This document shows positions 8,534 to 21,164 of a stretch of DNA of 64,000 nt, in pieces; the first letter of the stretch is position 1; each line of letters starts with the position of its first letter. A program made the translations under genes and the position numbers. The notes beneath the pieces were generated by a model, which did not search any database, had not been told where the DNA came from, and saw only the letters and a list, made by a program, of their open reading frames with translations. Source of the stretch: Bryopsis sp. KO-2023 (lineage: Eukaryota > Chlorophyta > Ulvophyceae > Bryopsidales > Bryopsidaceae); contig BSYQ01000003.1 in assembly GCA_030272585.1 (NCBI GenBank), positions 1,984,001-2,048,000 on the forward strand, given 5' to 3'.

Positions 8534-10999
8534 ATGACGACGGATTCCGAAGCGCTGTTGCAAGACTTGTTGAGCGTTTCTCCTCGCAGCCTGATGGAAG
8601 TTAGCACCGACGGAACACGGCTGCTGTCCTCTTTCTGTGGCCGAATCCACACCCTTGGCGGACACCAAGGCTCAGAGGTCGGCTTTTGTCTGTGAACAGC
8701 GCAGTTTATTTTTATCGGGCCGTCTCAATTGTCGTCACAAGGGACGTCAGCTCCAATGTGTGGAATTCAGAGAAAGTATGTGGCTCAAGGGTTGGGTTTG
8801 CTTTGTTGATGATTTGAAACAGTCATTTGGTGTTGAAAAGAGTTCTGTTCCATTCATGTGGGTTGGGTTGGTGTGGTGCAGCAGAGCCTGGCGAAGCAAC
8901 TGTTTTCGTTGTTCGACTTCTTGTTGGAGAACAGCTTTGCACTCTACATCATAGACTATGTAAACGGTACGATTTGATGGTATGCATATTTTTGAAAAGA
9001 AAAAATCATGTGCGTGAAAAATGACGAGGTTGGACAGGATGAACACACACGTTGAAAGCAGAAAGAAATTAAGGCACATCATTATTTATTTATTTGTTTA
9101 TTTTCTTATTGTTATTTCTTTTTTTCTGCACATTGACCTCAGAAGTTTGCAGGGACCCGAGATGCAGTTCATCAAATCCAGCGGAGGCATACGTCCTGGA
9201 GGGCTCAGCAGTGTTGGACTGGTGCGAAGGAGTGCTGCTGAGCATCAAGAAAGCCATTTCGCGAAGTTTCGGCTCCCTGAAACAGGGAACCGTCATTTGC
9301 AAGCAAACCACACGGGCCGAGGGAATTGAAGTCATATTGGAGGCACTCCAGGGAACGGTGGTCTACAGGTAGAAGCAGCCCATGGGAATATCAAGAGAGA
9401 ATGGCATTTTCAGGCCAACAGCCACAGGACGAAACGGGATGAGCACCCCCACAGGATTGGCTACTGAACTACTGTTGACAGGTTGTTTTCCAGACTGGCT
9501 GGATGATACGTTTTGTATCGTTGCGCAGGGAGAAGGTAGCAAACGCTTTGGCTGAAGCTGGGGAAATCAACAAGGGTCTTCATGTAAGCATGTCAATTTC
9601 CTGGACAATTCCTCGATAATTCCCCCCCCCCACTTGAAGTTGATGTCTTAGTGATGCGAGCCGACCTCGTTTCATTTCCCCCTTTCCCTTTCTTACGCAT
9701 TATGGAATATTCTTTTAGGTGGTGTTATTGTGCATGAGCCGCGATTTTATGAATCTGGAGCCCAAGGGACCTCATCATTCCTACAAAGAATGGAAAGCAG
9801 CTCACGGGTCCAGTTCACAGCTCCAAGAACTGTGTTCCTCAGAAATGATTGCTCGATTGGGCCTGTCCTTGGGCGACTACCCTTACGCATCTGCGGAGTG
9901 CGCTCTTCAAAACCTGTTCTTTGATGCCAGACTCCCACTGGGGAAGGATGCATGGCGGGCAAAATCGATGTTGTTCGGCTATTTCCTACTCCAGGCAGGA
10001 TTTTTGTCAGATTTGGAGAGGTTCCGGCACCACCCCTTTGGGCTGTCCGGTGCTGAAGTGGCTTTGACGGAAGGGTACGTGTCCTTTGATCAATATCAGA
10101 TGCACGGGAGCAATGAAATGCTGAACAAAGGACTGGAGAGATTCCAGGTTGCGATGCCTGCCGTTCCATTCTCATTGGTAGACACGCTTGTTGGATTGGG
10201 GTTTTCCGAAACAGCACTCCACATTTGGGAGGGACAGCGGAGCCTGCGGAAAAAGGCTGACGTCCAGAAAATTCAAACCATCGTGAAAGCGAGACTACAG
10301 AGAGAAGAGAGTGCGTTTGCCCTGGATGAAATGAGGCAGCATTACCAGCGGCTGTCCGGGGAGGAAAGATCCCATGCAATCGAAGTTCTGATGATGGAGT
10401 TTTTGGAGTGGGGCTCTCTGTTCGATCGGATGGACAAGGTGCTGGTGTTGCCTTTGAACAGGGAGGAAGAGGATGCGTTCATTTTTTGGGCAAAGAGCAA
10501 CTGGGAGGACGACCGATGCAGTGTGTGCGTCCCCATGTATTACCTCGCCAGGTCACGGCAATTGGAAGCGATCAAAGTCATTGCTCTAGTCGAAAAGGAA
10601 GGCACGATAGAGAGATCAACCGGCAAGGTACAGAGTCTATTCATGCAACTCAGCAGCCACCGTTGTTCTGGGGAGGGGGAATGCTCGATGATATGTATTG
10701 ATTGCTACTGCCGACAGGTTCGTGATGCTTGGGTGAGAGTGCAGCGTTCCGTTCAGGACTCCTGGCAGGATTTACCACACTTCATGAAGGAAGAAATCGC
10801 TACCATCGAGCCTGGGACTTTCGGAGATCCAATGAGAAGGGATGAAAGCAGTCTGTTGATCACACGAGCTGATTGCTTCAGCGTTGCTGCCCCTGCAGGA
10901 GATGTTGGGATTTCTGCCGGTCAACCCCCGGAGGACGAAGCTGGGAAGAGAAAGCATTCCACTGCATTCGGTCTTGGAACTCTGAAAAGGATGCGATGA
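8534..10999 (+). CDS. HOS1/ELYS-like nuclear-pore protein lacking the RING finger
   Basis: Model: exons 8534-8677, 8882-8966, 9143-9368, 9529-9583 and 9719-10999, all with GT-AG borders and matching phases, giving about 596 residues. Exon 2 (QLFSLFDFLLEN) and exon 3 (YVNEVCRDP...VLDWCEGV) align with the segment after the RING in plant HOS1. The last exon carries the ELYS-like alpha-solenoid (AMPAVPFSLVDTLVGLGF, then VLVLPLNREEEDAFIFWAK). HOS1 is an E3 ligase and nuclear-pore component controlling cold response and flowering, and ELYS-type regions tether to the nuclear pore. The modelled first exon has no C3HC4 cysteines, and I see none upstream, so ligase activity is not expected unless an exon is missed. 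An in-frame 90-base GT-AG intron (10628-10717) probably removes a cysteine-rich insert in the last exon, giving 566 residues. The acceptor at 8881 is a NAGNAG. Confidence 0.75.
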
Positions 11000-11772
11000 G
11001 AAGCTATGGAAAAGGGGGGGGGGGAGCTAGTCACGGTTTATAAATCCTGTTAGAAATTGTTGTCGAGAAAAGACCTCGCGTGGGCTGTTAGATGTTGTGT
11101 CTGTTAAGGGTGTTGAAGAAGTTATGACATTGGAATAATGGAGTCATGGGAGGTTGAGAAGAAACGAGGGGAAGGACTGATTGTATTTGTAAAAATAAAC
11201 TCTTGTATTGGCTGCTTCGCTGTGGGGATACACTCGCCCCACGCTGTTCAAATAACTCCATGACAACAAAATTTGTTGGAAAAGTTTGTTTTGCAAATCG
11301 TTTAGATCCAACTTTCATCAGACTGGATTGAAATAGATGGTATATCTGTCGAGACGGCTACCTTTTCAATGACATTGCCAGCTTCACAAGAGCAAGGACA
11401 CTATTTCTGTTTGGCCTTGAAATCTATACAGATATACAAATGTATATAACCCCAAATTAAATACAGTACAAAGAGAGGATATTGACTGCTGGGGCAAAGG
11501 CAATCCCACAGAAATTCTTCATGCCATTCTGCATCCATGCAGGGGGTTGCTGAGAGCGAATCCCAAACAGCAAATCCCCAGGGGTTGATCTGCCCAAAGC
11601 ATCAGTGTTTTTTACATCAGTGGCATTGTTCACTTCATTGTTCCCACAATGTGTGACGTACCTCGTCCGCATGACGACAACGACGTCGCTGGTTGTATGA
11701 GTTTCTGGACATCGTTTGGTACATTTCTCAAAGCCGAGACACCGCATCCAACGACGACAGCAGCGGGGCACG
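11000..11772. other. Intergenic DNA between HOS1-like and CarA
   Basis: 3' flank of the HOS1-like gene with AATAAA-type signals near 11195, then the CpG-rich upstream region of CarA from about 11650. An in-frame ATG at 11716 would lengthen CarA by 19 residues. Confidence 0.3.
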
Positions 11773-14700
11773 ATGCAGAGCAGCGCCAATGTGATCAGAG
11801 GTCGCCAGACCCAATTTTTGAAACGGGCGAGCTGCAGTGACAGACCTACGTCGCGCGTGGCGGAGCGGCGGCGCGCAGACTGCAACGCCACTCTGTTCCG
11901 TCAGGTTTTCGCTGCACCCAAAACTTCAGCTCGCAGAAACGCTGGCGTCAGATTTCTGAACGTATCCTGCGAAGCCACGCAATCGACGGCTCCTCCTTGG
12001 AAGAAGAAGAACGCGAGATTGGTGTTGGAGGATGGGACGATTATGCGGGGGGTGGGTTTCGGAGCGACCGGAACGAAAGTGGGAGAGGTGGTTTTCAATA
12101 CGTCCATCACGGGGTACCAAGAAATAATGACGGATCCCAGCTATAAGGGCCAGTTCGTGTGTTTCACGCACCCCCATATCGGAAACGTTGGGGTGAATCC
12201 AGGTGATCCAGAGGAAAAGTTTTAAGTTTTTCCAACAGCCTCAATTTGTAACCAACACAGTAGCATGGGTGGATAAATTTCCTAAAGTGGCTTGGAAAGG
12301 CACATTGTTGGAGGATTCCCACAATGCACCTGTTTTGTTGCATTTCCTTTTTCTTCAGTTCGTGAAAATGGACGGGAAAAAATCGTCACAGTGGTGAAAA
12401 TTGTCTGATAAAATACAGAAGTGAGTTCTAAAAAAAAAAGGACCTCTGTTTTTCTTTTTCGTAGGTTAAAAAATTCTTATTGGAAATATCAAATCATAAT
12501 CCTCCCCCCCATTGTAAAATTTGGAAACCGATCAAAACACATTGCATTTTACTGCCAAGTCAGTAAGAAAAAATATCTGACTTATTGAAGAGCATCTGGG
12601 GAGCCCCATATTACGTTTCTTATTCTCGACATTTCTGCCGTTGAATTGGATGTGTGTTGGTGGCTGCACAGACGACGCAGAGAGTGAGGATTGCCATTTG
12701 GGTGCCGTCATCGTCCGAGACCTTTCAAACGTCGTTTCAAACTATCGCTCCACTCAGCCTCTGCAAGGATATTGCTCAGACAATGACGTGATCGGGATTT
12801 CCGAAATCGACACCAGAGATTTGACGAAAAGAGTGAGGTGGGCAAAACAAAACAAAACAAAACAAAACAAAAAACAAAAAACAAAACAAAGCAAAGCAAA
12901 GCAAAGCAAACAATCGTCCACATTTGCATGCCATTTCTCATTTCTGTGTGTCGTGTCGGCAATATTCGAACCACTTTCGTTTTTGAATTGAGTTTGGGGG
13001 GGCGTGGCTTGATTCGTTTTTTTCTACAATCAGGGAGGAGGGTGCCCTGGTCGGAGTGGTGTCCACAGATGAGTCTTTGACGGACGATGAGTTGATTGAG
13101 AGCTCCAGGAACTGGAAAATCGAGGGGAAAGATTTGCTGTCGGTTGTGTCGTGCAAGGAGCCGTACGAGTGGAAAGACCCAACTGAAGAAGAATGGGAAT
13201 TCGGAAACCGGGGGGCTGGAAATGGAGCGCTGCCTTACCATGTACGATCGCTGCCCACCCATCAAAAACACACGGGCTGTTCGTAATTGAATGGATTGGG
13301 CATATGAGAAAACTATCCCTGGAAGAACAAGCCCCCCCACCTCTTGTGTTTTCATTTCTGTGGGGGCGTACTGGAAGCGTCTTTTTGAGGTTTTGGTAGA
13401 CATTTCTCATTTCTATTTTTATGATGCCCTGGTGCAAGCTTCATGAACGCATTATCCACAGAAATTCAAGAGATTGGTTTCAACTGGGGCGTTTTTATTA
13501 TCCGAATCGGTCTCCATCGGGGGAGGTTGGGTTTTGAAGAAAAAGCTGAGGTGAAATCATGAGTTGTGAATGTGCAGGTGGTGGCCTATGACTTTGGGAT
13601 CAAACAAAACATCATGAGGAGGTTGAAATCGCATGGGTGTCGCATCACTGTGGTACCAGCACAATACCCCGCCGAAAAAGTCATGGAGATGAACCCTGAC
13701 GGAGTTTTCTTCAGCAATGGGCCGGTACGTTGAAACCTACTATCCGTACATCCAAACCCATACAATCAACTCGTGTTCATTTCCCTGCCCCACTTCCCCC
13801 CTTTTTTATCGAAGGAAAAAAAGAAGTTATATGCTGTCGTAATTGATGATGTGTAAATGGGGGATGCTAATGCTGTGTGTGTGTGTTTTTTTGGGGGGGG
13901 TTCAGGGTGATCCTTCGGCAGCACCATACGCTGTTGAGAATGCGAGTGCTATCCTCGGTGAAAAACCTGTTTTCGGAATTTGCATGGGTCACCAAATCCT
14001 GGGTCAAGCTTTTGGAGGATCGACGTTTAAATTGAAGTTTGGACATCATGGAGGAAACCACCCGATACGCCACATGCCTACAGGTACGGAGTGCATCCTT
14101 GAAAAGTTTGCAACAATCAGACGGTCAGTTTGGTGATGGACAGGGGGGGGGGGAGTTAAAAAAAAGAATATGAATGAAAAATGTAACAAAAGAAATAAAT
14201 AGTCATAATAATAATGTTGTATATAAAATAAAATGTATAAAATAACTGTGTTAGATTGAAAATCAAAATCAAAATATAATATAAACGAAGAAGAGAATTT
14301 GATTAAAAATCAAAATTCTAGAATATCAGATAAAAACTTGAAATGTTAAAATTAAAAGTTCAAGGCAAAATAAACAGCAGTTTGGTTTATTCAACTGAGT
14401 TCAATTTTTATTATCATTTTTTTTCCTGGTAGGACGTGTGGAAATTAGCGCTCAGAACCATAATTTTGCCGTCGATCCGAAGTCATTGCCAGAAGGAGTG
14501 GAGGTCACTCATGTGAACCTCAATGATGGGACTTGCGCCGGGATGGTGTATGCCGAAAAACAGGTTGGAATTTTGAACAGCATTTTCAGTCAGACATGAA
14601 AAAATGGAACGAGTTCATTGGTTGAGCGAACACCCCATCTGAACGCACCACATTCTCCTTCTCTTGTTATGTTGATTTTTTCAACGAATAAAATCCCCGG

Positions 14701-15075
14701 CACCAGGAGTTGAAATAATTTGCTTACTGAATAGATATCTAGAGGAGTAACAAGGACAAGATTTTTGCGGGTAGAAAAAGTTAAATCAAAGCAGCACGGG
14801 GTCATCAGATGCCAATGACTTCCCTTTTTTCCAAAAAATTGGATAAAAACCCGTGCCATGTTTTTATTCTAGATACTTTTGTTTATAACAATTTTCCTGA
14901 TAAGAAGAACACGTCGAAGAAACTTTCCCCAGCCAGTTGCTCAACTATCCTGATTTGATATGCACAGGCGATGACCATTCAATATCATCCGGAGGCATCC
15001 CCAGGTCCCCACGATGCCGATGTTTGCTTCGAAAATTTCGTGTCCATGATGCAAAATAATAAAGACGGCAAATGA
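11773..15075 (+). CDS. CARA: Carbamoyl-phosphate synthase small (glutaminase) subunit, plastid-type
   Basis: Seven exons: 11773-12202, 12672-12837, 13034-13241, 13578-13724, 13906-14083, 14433-14563, 14968-15075. Phases fit throughout and give 455 residues. The protein hydrolyses glutamine and passes ammonia to the large subunit for carbamoyl phosphate, feeding pyrimidine and arginine synthesis. The N-terminal CPSase domain ([30 protein letters not shown]) is followed by the class I glutamine amidotransferase domain with nucleophile Cys in [18 protein letters not shown], and the His-Glu pair in [13 protein letters not shown] ~75-residue basic, Ser/Arg/Ala-rich extension precedes the bacterial-type start, as in plastid-targeted plant enzymes. 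The start at 11773 is chosen for that reason; 11716 is possible. Intron 2 carries an AAACA/GCAAA microsatellite. No key residue is missing. Confidence 0.93.
12843..12909 (+). repeat. AAACA / GCAAA microsatellite in CarA intron 2
   Basis: About seven AAACA-like units followed by four GCAAA units, starting five bases after the 5' splice site. Confidence 0.8.
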
Positions 15076-15842
15076 TGGTTTTGACGAAAACCGAACGAAT
15101 GGGGACTTTATAACATGTGAAGCTGGGCCGTTGGATTGCCAAAGAAAGAACTGACGGAAGGGGAGGGGGGGGAAAGAAATTTAGTTCAGGGAATATGGAT
15201 GAATGCGTGCCGGTAGCGCGGCCTAGGTTCAGTGTGCTAATATGAATGTAGGGAATTCATGTGTCTGGTGTCGTGGGTGGTGCAGCCTTTGGTTGTAATA
15301 TTCGGATAGGCACGGGGTCGCATTGTCTCTTCTGGCCATGGCAATAATGTTGTAAAGAGTAGAGGTCCCTCTCCACATTTTGACAGCCTTTCACTGACCA
15401 CGTGTGCTGGCGGCCCCTTGGTTCCAACTGACCAAGCTGCCGAGTTGCACAATCTTGAGAAAGTCCTTATCGAAACAATCAACCCATGGTTTCCTTGGTC
15501 GCCCCTTATGCGAGGTCCCAGAAATGGTTTTTCACAACAGTTGGTGTTGTGCTAATGATGCCAAACGATTTTCAATCTTAAATGCAAGATTGAGACTGAG
15601 ATTTCCCTCATAAAAAGTGTATAAGGAGAGGCCCCATAAGCTTTGGTGTTTCTGTCCAAACACCACCACAGATGAGAGGGGTACAGCTGCACCCAGTCCA
15701 ACCAAGTCAATCGTACAAATCACGTGACCGTTTACACAGCCAAAAAAAGATATTTTTGTCGTACACGTTCTGTACTACGCATAGCTCCTTGTGGAAAGAA
15801 AGAAACTGTTTTTCCTCCGGAAGAATTTTCCTGTTCCAAAAA
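15076..15842. other. Intergenic DNA between CarA and SART1
   Basis: No gene recognised. The SART1 frame is open upstream to 15672, but the residues before Met at 15843 are not SART1-like, so that part is taken as 5' UTR. Confidence 0.35.
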
Positions 15843-18800
15843 ATGAAAGGCTCCGAAGAAGATGCGCGAACGGTGCGTTCCAGGAAAGGCAAGGCGCCAC
15901 GTGATAGGGACCACATTGAGCTGAAACCGTCTTCCAGAAAAAGTAAGGACAAACGTCGCTCCAGAGACGAGAGAAAGTCTCAGTCAAGGTCTGTTTCGGC
16001 CGGGTCCGTGGGTCGTTCTAAATCACCACGTTCCAGATCCAGGTCTCCTGATGTGGGCGCTGGGAGGATTTCGCGCAAAGATCGACACTCTGAGAAGGAA
16101 AGACTCAAAAGCAAGCGTAAAGCAGATAAGCGCGATGCAGCCGGGACGTCGAGCTCTGAAGAAGGCGAAGTTCGGAAAAATCTCGCGCGGAACGAGGGGA
16201 ATCAGGTGGAAAGTGGGCGTGGGGTCAACGTCGGGAATTCGTCGCCCGACGAAACCCAGCGTCAGGAGGGGGAGGGGGATTTGTCCATGAGCGTCGACGA
16301 AACGAACAAGTTGAGATTGAAGCTGGGATTGAAACCTCTGGAGGTCGGAAAGCCCAAGAGGGAGCAGGCTTTAGAAAAGAAAGCTCGAGAGGAAAGGGCC
16401 GAGGCGGAGAAGGCCCGCGAAACGATCGCCTTAAAGGAGAAGATCGAGGAAGCCAAGAAGCGTCGGAGGATAAACAAGTCGCTGGAGGGCGTCAAGGGAT
16501 TGGGGGAAGCTTCCAGCGGGGACGAGGACGTCGAGGATTGGGTGGAGAAATTCAGCCAAGTCAAAGATAAAACCAAGAAGGAAGAAGTCCCTGCTGAGAA
16601 GCCATCCCAGTCGAAGGAGGATGACTCTGATGAGGATGCACCCCACCCCGATGCGAAAGACCTGGCAGGAATGAAAGTTCGCCACGGTGTGGATGAAATA
16701 GGGGATGGGGAAACCATGATTTTGACTCTGGCTGATGTTCCGATTCTGGATGAGAAGGGCAGACTCAATGAAGCTGACGATGAGCTGGAAAACGCCCTCC
16801 GCGTTGAGCAAAAGAAACGAAAGAAAGCCTACGAGGACTCGAAACCCAAAGAAGAGTTCGATGTGGATGGAAAAAAGGTTTCTCTGTGGGACAAATATGA
16901 CGAAGAAGAGCAGGAGGCGGCCTTCGTTCTGAATGAGGCTGGGACTGCTTCGGTGCCTGATCGACACAAAAAAGAGGAGGCGATCAGAGGAAAGCTCATG
17001 GAGGGGCTGGAGGGGGATCCGGGGGTGACCCAGACAGACTACTACACTCAGGAGGAGGTTGCGGTGATGCGAAAACCTAAGAAGAAACGTAAGAAAAAGC
17101 AACTCAGGCAGAAAGAGGTCGTCGCAGACGTCATTGCCGGACTGGAGAAGGAGGCCCAGGAACGAGGGGGCGAAAGCTGGTCGAAGGACCACGGATCGAG
17201 AAAAGATCGAATTGCGAGGGTGGGGAAATCGGCACAGGAAGAAGCGGAAAAGAGGGCTGCGAAGGTGGGGAGGTTTGAAAAGGCCCTCACGAAGGCCAAT
17301 GTCGAAGCAGCTTCCTTGAGAGCTCAGCCCGATGTCAGACGAGAAGTCGAGGGGGACCGAATGGATGTTGACGAAGCTGCTGCGAACAGAGATGCTGTGG
17401 GCAAGGGTGCCATGGATGTGGATGAGAAAAAGATCGACATTAAAAAGGAGGAGCCAGAGATCGAGGACAATGTGAGTCAGGGTCGGCCTTGAATTGCTAA
17501 GGTGCATGTCTTTCATTGCCCTGGGGCTGGGTTCAGTGAATTAAGATAGGAGCATCATGTCCTGGCGGACGCAGCAGATAGACGGGCGTTTATGTATTGT
17601 ATTATTATAATATTATTTATTTACTATTTTTGAACTGTGGAAACCATGTGGTGTGTGCAGGAGGAAGATGAGCTGTACGAGGCTCTGAACAGGGCTAGGC
17701 AAGTAGTCCAGAAGGGACGCAGTTCAGCCCAGCATTTCGAGAACTTGGCATCGGAAGCCGAGGTGCGGAGGCAGCATGAACTGCAAAAGGTCAAGGATGA
17801 AAAGGTCGATCCCAACTTGGTTTTCACAGACACCTCCGAGTTCTGCAGGACGATTGAACTGGCAGACGAGGACAAAGGGTTGGAGCCGCCCCTGCCAGAG
17901 GCAGAAAAGGAAATCATCCAAGAGGAGAAAGTCACTGGCACTCCAAAGGAAGAGCCCGCAGCTGCAGGTAAATAGCGCTGAAGATGTTCTCCAATTTCGA
18001 AAAACAAATTCCACCTGGTGGTCTTGAGTTTTTATGTGAGTAGATTGGCATCCCATCAGAAAATTAAAATTGGGATAATGGTGAATCCATCGTTTTTTTC
18101 AACCAAGATGCTTCCTAGAACAGTTAACCCAAAGGATTCCATTCCCAATTCATTCATTCTCAGCCTCCAATTGGCTTAAATGCAAGAATCACTTCACCCT
18201 GTGCTTACCACCTTCCAAAAGGACCCAAGACAATATATTGTCCAGTTAGATCCCTGTTTTGAAATGATCGAAATTCAAACGGAGTGGGCAGAGAACATGT
18301 CCGAATTCGCAGAAAATGATGGTGGTTTAGGTTTTGTTTGTCCATCTTTTGTCCTCCAGGCAGCGCTGGCCATGGCACCACCAAACCGGACGTCAAGAAG
18401 CGTGCAGCAGTTTCGAGATGGACCAGCAGCTGGGTGCCTGCCGACTCCAATCAAAACCCCACAGATCCGATGGAAACAGACGATGCACCTTCCCAGGGAC
18501 CATCACGGCGATATCGAAGCAAGAAAGAGGAATCCCCCAAACAGGAATCGCTGGAGATCTTGAGGGAAGCTGCTCTGGGCACCGGGATTGCTGCTGCTCT
18601 GGGGACCCTCAGGGACAAGGGGGATCTCAGGCAGAATTTTGAATGGGTGGGCCGGACGAATGACATGAAAAAGGGGAAATTGCTGGGGGTGGATGATGTG
18701 TACCAAGGGGACCCCAAGGATGACGACGACAGGCTGGAGCAGAGCATCAGGGCTGCTTTGACGCGTAAGGACGAGCTCGGTCGAATCCTGACCCCAAAGG

Positions 18801-19198
18801 AGGCTTTCCGGGGGCTGAGTTACGCGTTCCATGGCAAATGTCCTTCGAAGAGCACCATCGAGAAACGGGAGAGGAAAAACAAGGAAGAATACCTGGCCAG
18901 GCGTGCGAATTTGAACCAAACCACTCAGCTGGAGCAGTTCAAGCAGGTTCAAAAGGTTCAAGGGAGTGCGTTTGTTGTGTTGAGCGGGAAAGGGAAGATC
19001 GGGGCGACGGTTCAGGGGGCCTCCGGTGCCAGAGATCCTGGGAAGAAAGCTGCAAAGGGGGCGAATTTAGCACCGACTCCGGTTTTGGGGAAAAGTTCAA
19101 CTCCGCTGACCGGGTCGAAGAAAGTCGAAGTCATGTTTGGGATCAAAAAGAAGTCGGGCGGTGGCGGGGATTCGAACGGGGGTGCTGTAAGGAAGTAA
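15843..19198 (+). CDS. SART1: SART1 family U4/U6.U5 tri-snRNP protein (Snu66/DOT2)
   Basis: Three exons: 15843-17471, 17661-17967, 18360-19198; phases match and give 924 residues. SART1/Snu66 (DOT2/MDF in plants) is needed to recruit the U4/U6.U5 tri-snRNP to the pre-spliceosome in the nucleus. Residues 1-150 form an RS/Lys-rich low-complexity region (RSRSRSP). Then comes the family hallmark ETNKLRLKLGLKPLE, a long charged coiled coil, EDWVEKF, ADVPILDE, VSLWDKYDEEE and TQTDYYTQEEVAVMRKPKKK. The C-terminal part has FTDTSEFCRTIEL, GIAAALGTLRDKG, and the closing basic MFGIKKKSG. All are typical SART1 blocks in the right order, and the length is usual for plants. A long frame on the opposite strand (16431-17516) is a shadow of its biased codons. 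Confidence 0.95.
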
Positions 19199-20036
19199 TC
19201 AGCCGACCGATTCTGGCTTATGTACAAAGGGAGGGTGGGCTCGATCTCCTTGGTGTGTGTTTTAAATAATAGATTTTAAGGCTGCAGAAAACACGAATCG
19301 AAAATGCCTGTGGCAGATATTACGAATTGAAAATGCCTGTGGATTCTGTGTTGAAATGGAACGGAAATTTGAAGAACAGTACCGAGCATACGGGATGACG
19401 TTGGGTTGAATCCTTCCGTACCGTACCAGATTCTGGATGGCAGGTGGAAGAAAAGACGGACACACCCAGCCAAAAAAACCGACTCAGAAACAAATAGGAT
19501 TCGATCACCTCCGGTTTTTCGTTCGAAGGAAGACTGGGAAAACCGTATTTTCGCTTTTGGGGGTTTCGTCACCGACTGCACGCAATTGATGGACAGGAAG
19601 ACTCTGGTGATCTCCGCTGCCGCTGTCACTGCGCTTGGTTCCCTCGCTGCCACCGTCACTGGCCATCTCACCGAAGCTGGTTGCTTCCTTGTGGTTTTCG
19701 TTCTTTACCTGGCCGTGAGATTTGCGTGAAGGATTTCAAACCCGGCCGTCTCAGAAGGACGAAAGGAAGAAGAGCACGACGGGAAGCGAATTGAAGAAGC
19801 CACCGCTTCTTGCGTAAATTTGGAAACGCGGGACGAAGAGGGGGGGGAAAACATCACGCTCGACTCTCTGGCGGATTGATTCTGCTGCCGCTGCCCCACT
19901 CCGCTTTGGATAACCGTCTGCTGACACTTAGAGCTGGTTTGCTCTAGAATCCGCTCACAAAATTGTAGAGGGAAGGGAACAATTTCACGGTCCGAACGGA
20001 TCTTCCAGTGAGGAACTGGGCCTCGGAGAATTTGGG
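19199..20036. other. Intergenic DNA with a small hydrophobic frame
   Basis: Contains the 3' flank of SART1 and the CpG-rich upstream region of the trehalose-phosphatase gene. An ATG at 19589 opens a 46-residue frame with two hydrophobic stretches (VISAAAVTALGSLAATVTG and FLVVFVLYLAV), ending at 19729. It could be a real small membrane protein, but nothing else supports it. Confidence 0.3.
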
Positions 20037-21164
20037 ATGGTCACGAGCTTGATCAGGCGTCGGGCGGGGGGCGGGCCCGTTGGCCTGCGCGACTCTCGAG
20101 TTTCTTTCGAACTGCCGTATGATGACGTCGAACGCAGGGTTTCAGGATTGCGAACCGGGGTGCCCGCTGGCTCGAGAAGGATGCCGGCTCCCTCCGTCAG
20201 ACCGAGCGTTGAGGTGGGAACGGATGAATACGACCGGTGGGTGGAGAAGTACCCGCATGCCGTCAGGAAATTTGAGAAAGTCCTGGCGTCCGCTCAAGGG
20301 AAAAAGGTAGCGGTGTTTCTGGACTATGACGGAACGCTGACGCCCATCGTGCGGGATCCCGATAGAGCTTATATTTCTGAGGAGATGAGGCAGACCGTGA
20401 AATCGGTGGCGGAGTTCTTCCCGACAGCGATCATTTCCGGTCGGGGTAGGGAAAAAGTGCAAGCATTTGTCGCGCTGGGAGGGTTGTATTACGCGGGAAG
20501 CCACGGACTGGATATCGTAGCGCCAACGGAGACGTACGGGCAGGTGGAGTTCGGCAGCATCCAGGGCTTTCAGCCCGCAGCAGAATTCGAGCCACTGATC
20601 AATGACGTCCACGGCCAGCTGTGCGACGGAGTGAAACACATTGAGGGGTCGTCGGTGGAGCACAACAAATTTTGCCTGAGCGTCCATTTCCGAAACTGCC
20701 AGGAGTCTTCCTGGGAGGCCCTGAAGTCCGTCGTTGAAGACATCGTCGCCCCATACGATCGCCTGAACATCACTCGCGGTCGAAAAGTGTTGGAGGTTCG
20801 GCCCAGGGTCGATTGGGACAAGGGCAGGGCGGTGGAGCATCTTCTGACGTCGCTGGATTTGGAGGGGGAGGATGTTTTGCCCATATACCTGGGGGACGAC
20901 CGAACGGACGAAGATGCATTCAGGTTTCTCAAGAATCGGACCCGCGGAGCTGGCCTCGGAGTGCTGGTGTCGTCCAAAGTGAAACCCACAGAAGCACAGT
21001 TCACGCTGGAAGATCCCACCGACGTTTTGGTGTTTTTGACCAAGCTGGTGGAATGGGGGAAAGGGGCTGAAAACAAGTGGCTTTTTGGTTTGGAACCCCG
21101 CACCCAGGAGGTGGAAAAAGAACAAGATGAAAAACAAGTCGAAGAAGAACACTCAAACTTTTGA
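20037..21164 (+). CDS. TPP: Trehalose-6-phosphate phosphatase
   Basis: A single exon of 375 codons. The enzyme removes phosphate from trehalose-6-phosphate, a sugar-status signal in plants. The haloacid-dehalogenase core is complete: motif 1 FLDYDGTLTPI (nucleophile Asp96, general acid Asp98), ISGRGR (motif 2), HNKFCLSVHFR, EVRPRVDWDKG (motif 3 region) and YLGDDRTDEDAF (motif 4, Mg ligands). The ~60-residue N-terminal extension and the overall length match stand-alone plant TPPs rather than TPS-TPP fusions; no glycosyltransferase domain is present. The C-terminal tail is Glu/Lys-rich. The start is the first in-frame ATG. A 3.7-kb gene-free, C-poor region follows, so its 3' UTR could be long. 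A long opposite-strand frame (20142-21152) is a shadow. Confidence 0.95.
   Translation: MVTSLIRRRAGGGPVGLRDSRVSFELPYDDVERRVSGLRTGVPAGSRRMPAPSVRPSVEVGTDEYDRWVEKYPHAVRKFEKVLASAQGKKVAVFLDYDGTLTPIVRDPDRAYISEEMRQTVKSVAEFFPTAIISGRGREKVQAFVALGGLYYAGSHGLDIVAPTETYGQVEFGSIQGFQPAAEFEPLINDVHGQLCDGVKHIEGSSVEHNKFCLSVHFRNCQESSWEALKSVVEDIVAPYDRLNITRGRKVLEVRPRVDWDKGRAVEHLLTSLDLEGEDVLPIYLGDDRTDEDAFRFLKNRTRGAGLGVLVSSKVKPTEAQFTLEDPTDVLVFLTKLVEWGKGAENKWLFGLEPRTQEVEKEQDEKQVEEEHSNF

Noticed and set aside
16431-17516. 361-codon frame on the minus strand opposite SART1
   Set aside because: Shadow of the Lys/Glu-rich codon bias of SART1; no domain or start context.
20142-21152. 336-codon minus-strand frame opposite trehalose-phosphatase
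   Set aside because: Shadow of a GC-rich coding exon; the sense strand has every catalytic motif.
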